Assembly (NCBI GenBank): GCA_964542255.1
Contig: CAZITV010000035.1
Coordinates: forward strand, 1-16,283
Direction: 5' to 3'
Source of the DNA: CAYMSF01 sp964542255
GTDB taxonomy: Bacteria > Verrucomicrobiota > Lentisphaeria > Victivallales > Victivallaceae
Length of the DNA stretch: 16,283 nucleotides
Below, in pieces: positions 13,926-16,283 of this stretch. How positions within the stretch are numbered: the stretch's first letter is position 1; each line of letters begins with the position of its first letter. The notes beneath the pieces were generated by a model. It had not been told where the DNA came from, made no database searches, and was given only the letters and a program-made list of their open reading frames with translations. The translations under genes and the position numbers were made by a program.

Positions 13926-15116
13926 TCAAATTAATGCGGCAATTTGCTGCATATAGGCCTGCTGGAATTCGCCGACCTTAGCGAGTTTTTCGCCGGCATT
14001 TTTTTCCAGATAGGTGCCGCCGACATAAAAGCAGGCGAACCCGCCGGACGCGCATCCCCAGGAACACGCTTCGATGAGGTCTAAGTTGCCCGGTTGCCGA
14101 TGCTGAAGCTGCTGCGTGGTAGAAGCCAGCACTCCGCCGGCAAAATTATCGCCGCAGCCGGTGGTGTCGCCTTTAAGTTCAGGATTCCTGGACAACCGTT
14201 CGCCGACCAAACTTGAAACCGGCAGCGCGGTCAGTGGCTGCGGTTTAAAGAATGCGCCGTTCGACCAGAGATAATATGGTTCAGGACCGTGAGTGATGAT
14301 AAATGCGTTAGCGCCTTTGCTGATAAAGAAATTTACCGCATCATCAAGCTTGTCCGCGGCGCTTAACCGCATCGCTTCCACCCAGTCCATAATCAGCAGG
14401 TCAATGAGTTGATACGAATCATCACTTTCACCCAGCGGCCACTGCCTGCCGGCGTGTTTTTTTTCGTTACGGAAATCGAATACCGTGGTAACAATATTGA
14501 CGCAGCCGTGAGCTTTGCCTTTTTTTAGCAGCGCCGTTAGATTGTCATGGATTACCGGAACCAGTGCAGTACCGCCGAAAACAACGATATCGGCAGCAAA
14601 AAAGTTTTCCCCAAGTTGTTCCGGGGTGTATTGCCATGCTGCGCCAATGTTATTAATAAATGTGCGTTCACCCTTGCCGTCATGAAACCCGGGATCAGAG
14701 AGGACAACGGTATTCGGGGTAACGCCTTTAACCGGGCAGTAGTTGGCAATATCAACCGGAGTCTGCTGAAGAATATTGATTATTTTTTCGGTGTTTTCAT
14801 CTTGCCCGAGATTGCCGAAAAAATTGAATTTAGCATCAGCGCCTGGGCATAATTGCGCGGCGTTTACCAGTGCGACAATAGCGGGACCACCGAGATTAAA
14901 TGCATCCGGTGATGCACCCGGAGCAATTTCCGCAAGAATTTGTCTGAATTGCTTTCCAGCAAATTTTTCTAAATCTTCGGTAAAGACGAGGTGACCGGGA
15001 TTCAAGCCGCCATCGCCATCAGTTTGTGACAGGTAATGTTGAAAGTCAACACTGTTAAAATCAATCTTGGCATAAACTAAATCTGCCAGTGAGCATCCGG
15101 TACATGAAACACGCAT
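13926..15116 (-). CDS. PfkB family carbohydrate kinase
   Basis: This is a ribokinase-type sugar kinase of 396 residues, longer than the usual 300-340. GDTTGCGDNFAGG (316-328) is the PfkB C-terminal signature with the catalytic base at Asp323; a Cys occupies the place usually held by Ala in GAGD. FNLGGPAIVALVNAAQL (73-89) and FFGNLGQD (99-106) match the N-terminal signature area. The substrate cannot be told from the sequence; ribokinase, fructokinase or nucleoside kinase roles are all possible. GGAG lies 6 nt ahead of the ATG. It follows the lipoprotein gene by 33 bp, probably in the same transcript. About 90 bp separate its stop from the rex promoter, with no obvious terminator. Confidence 0.88.
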   Translation of the reverse strand: MRVSCTGCSLADLVYAKIDFNSVDFQHYLSQTDGDGGLNPGHLVFTEDLEKFAGKQFRQILAEIAPGASPDAFNLGGPAIVALVNAAQLCPGADAKFNFFGNLGQDENTEKIINILQQTPVDIANYCPVKGVTPNTVVLSDPGFHDGKGERTFINNIGAAWQYTPEQLGENFFAADIVVFGGTALVPVIHDNLTALLKKGKAHGCVNIVTTVFDFRNEKKHAGRQWPLGESDDSYQLIDLLIMDWVEAMRLSAADKLDDAVNFFISKGANAFIITHGPEPYYLWSNGAFFKPQPLTALPVSSLVGERLSRNPELKGDTTGCGDNFAGGVLASTTQQLQHRQPGNLDLIEACSWGCASGGFACFYVGGTYLEKNAGEKLAKVGEFQQAYMQQIAALI

Positions 15117-15149
15117 ATTAACTCCCGTTGCATTGCAAGGCTGAATGCC

Positions 15150-15950
15150 TTAATAATTAATAATTTTAAGATTGGATTTTTCGCTTTCCACCGCCACACC
15201 GGTTTCAAGCGGATGCTTATCCAATATTTGCAGAAATTCATTGGCCCACATATCAACAATCTGACGAAGGTTGCCATAAGCTGTAAAGTCCTGCAAATTG
15301 ACTATCGCCGCAACCTGTTTTTCACGGTCGGCAAAGGTGGCAACTATTTTTTTGGAGACGCTGTCCCGGATTCTGCCTTCAATCGCGACAGAAGCCTGCA
15401 GCGGACTGTCCGAAGCCGATTCAGCCGCGGCACGCACCGGCGCTACTGCTAATGCGATTAAATTGAATGAGCTGGCGATAGGGGTGGCCAGATTTTTGGC
15501 AGCGCCGAGAACGGGTTTTTCCGGGACGATTTTTACCAGAGCCAACTCCAAAATCAAAGTTTGCGGTCCGGGTTTATCAGTGAGCTGGTAATTTTTGCTC
15601 TGCTTAACTGCATTTCTGAAGGCCGTGGCGGTATATTCAGCGAAATCTTTAACATCCTGGCTTTCTTTGTCCATCCAGGTTCTGACATTGGACTCTTCCA
15701 TCCAGGATTTATCTACTTGATCCTGGGTGAATACCGGCAAAACCATAATGGCATTGTATTTTGAAGACACAAAATCTTTGCTTTTCCATGCTTTCTGGAA
15801 TGGCAGCAGGTCATACTTTTGCATTTTTTCCGGATTGGGAATGAAGCCGGATGGTTGTTCCGGTTCAGTCTGGCATCCCGCGGCGCCAGCAAATAACAGC
15901 GCGGTCAAACACAGCAGTGCTTCCACTCTAATACTTTTAATCGCCTTCAT
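15150..15950 (-). CDS. Lipoprotein, DUF3313-like
   Basis: From the ATG at 15950 the protein has 266 residues and begins with a lipoprotein signal: MKAIKSIRVEA, a hydrophobic stretch, then AGAAGC with the lipidated Cys26. A longer reading from 16031 would bury this signal, so I reject it. The body has the DUF3313 pattern: MVLPVF, a segment DFAEYTATAFRNAVKQS, TLILELALVKIVPEKPV, SVAIEGRIRDSVSKKIVA and a late W. The function of that family is unknown; the protein is expected to be anchored in a cell-envelope membrane. It is the first gene of a likely two-gene unit with the PfkB kinase. Confidence 0.75.
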   Translation of the reverse strand: MKAIKSIRVEALLCLTALLFAGAAGCQTEPEQPSGFIPNPEKMQKYDLLPFQKAWKSKDFVSSKYNAIMVLPVFTQDQVDKSWMEESNVRTWMDKESQDVKDFAEYTATAFRNAVKQSKNYQLTDKPGPQTLILELALVKIVPEKPVLGAAKNLATPIASSFNLIALAVAPVRAAAESASDSPLQASVAIEGRIRDSVSKKIVATFADREKQVAAIVNLQDFTAYGNLRQIVDMWANEFLQILDKHPLETGVAVESEKSNLKIINY

Positions 15951-15964
15951 AATTTCACTCAGGT

Positions 15965-15993
15965 TATATACATTAAACTTCAACGACTTCCAA
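15965..15993 (-). promoter_or_regulatory. Possible promoter of the lipoprotein gene
   Basis: TTGGAA (15993-15988) and TATATA (15970-15965) are 17 nt apart, each with 4 of 6 matches. They would give a short leader ahead of the ATG at 15950. The region is AT-rich, so chance matches are likely. Confidence 0.35.
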
Positions 15994-16187
15994 GTGCAGT
16001 AAAAAAATGCCGCAAAACGCAAGCTTGTCATAGCTGTGCAATTCTTGGTTCATACAGATTTCAGTATAATATATACCCATGCAATAAAAAATAAAGCCGA
16101 TATCAGTAACCATCACCTGTGATAAAAATGTGACGTGGTATAAAGAGGTAATTGCAGAACTATTTTGAATTTAGCTCTTAAAGTAAT

Positions 16188-16208
16188 TATAACGCACAGA
16201 GCGTTATA
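16188..16208. repeat. Inverted repeat in the right-edge intergenic region
   Basis: TATAACGC and GCGTTATA form perfect 8-bp arms around a 5-nt centre. No T-run follows on either strand. The 3' arm overlaps the start of the dispersed repeat at 16204. The rest of 15994-16283 shows no gene on either strand. Confidence 0.5.
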
Positions 16209-16243
16209 CCAAATTGCTTACATTAATAGATGAACAATCGCTC
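16204..16243 (+). repeat. Dispersed 40-bp repeat, copy A
   Basis: This matches the reverse complement of 8282-8321 at 30 of 40 positions. Both copies are intergenic. It may be a fragment of a small mobile element; it has no ORF. Confidence 0.5.
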
Positions 16244-16283
16244 TTTTAACCAATTTTTTGCTACAAGAGCTAATTGCAAAACT

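Noticed and set aside
13900..13930. tRNA-like sequence AGCGAAGTGGTCAAAT
   Set aside because: It overlaps the end of the PfkB gene and no cloverleaf can be completed.
15951..16031. N-terminal extension of the lipoprotein
   Set aside because: It would place 27 residues ahead of a clear lipoprotein signal and covers the likely promoter.
16060..16080. TATAAT on the plus strand as a promoter for a gene beyond the right edge
   Set aside because: The best -35 is at poor spacing and no ORF follows within the window.

Overview
The window carries an almost complete tryptophan operon and a set of downstream-of-promoter neighbours, every convincing gene lying on the minus strand. The likely source is a member of the PVC superphylum, most probably Lentisphaerae or Verrucomicrobia, often seen as metagenome assemblies. 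The best marker is a small TIGR04138 (Minf_1886-type) protein, a family known mainly from Planctomycetes, Verrucomicrobia and relatives. The lipoprotein signal, the Gram-negative-style trp attenuator and an abundant RAYT/REP system fit this, but the exact taxon is inference. A run of exactly 100 Ns (2224-2323) shows a draft scaffold.

Layout, right to left in the direction of transcription. (1) 15950-13926: a DUF3313-like lipoprotein followed by a PfkB-family kinase. (2) A promoter with a large palindrome in its 5' leader, then rex (NAD(H)-sensing repressor), a TIGR04138 protein and a double-domain M16 metallopeptidase, tightly spaced, followed by a GPH/SLC45-like MFS transporter that has an unusual N-terminal zinc ribbon. 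(3) A trp regulatory region holding a 19-residue leader peptide with tandem Trp codons and three mutually exclusive RNA hairpins, which is a textbook transcription attenuator. (4) trpE-trpG-trpD-trpC-trpF, with overlapping or closely packed genes. (5) An insertion of about 1.4 kb between trpF and trpB, holding a RAYT (REP-associated tyrosine transposase) and an array of REP-like hairpins. (6) trpB-trpA, ending at the left edge.

Together trpE/G (anthranilate synthase), trpD, trpF, trpC and trpB/A supply every step from chorismate to tryptophan. The leader peptide should let the cell read out charged tRNA-Trp: ribosome stalling at the two UGG codons frees an antiterminator, and normal translation permits the terminator ahead of trpE.

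The most interesting parts are the attenuator, which is too short to appear as an ordinary gene call, and the RAYT/REP block. In that block two hairpin types with completely different 7-bp stems share the same 5' GGAG and the same CTCCGT loop, which is strong covariation-type evidence for structural recognition by the neighbouring transposase.
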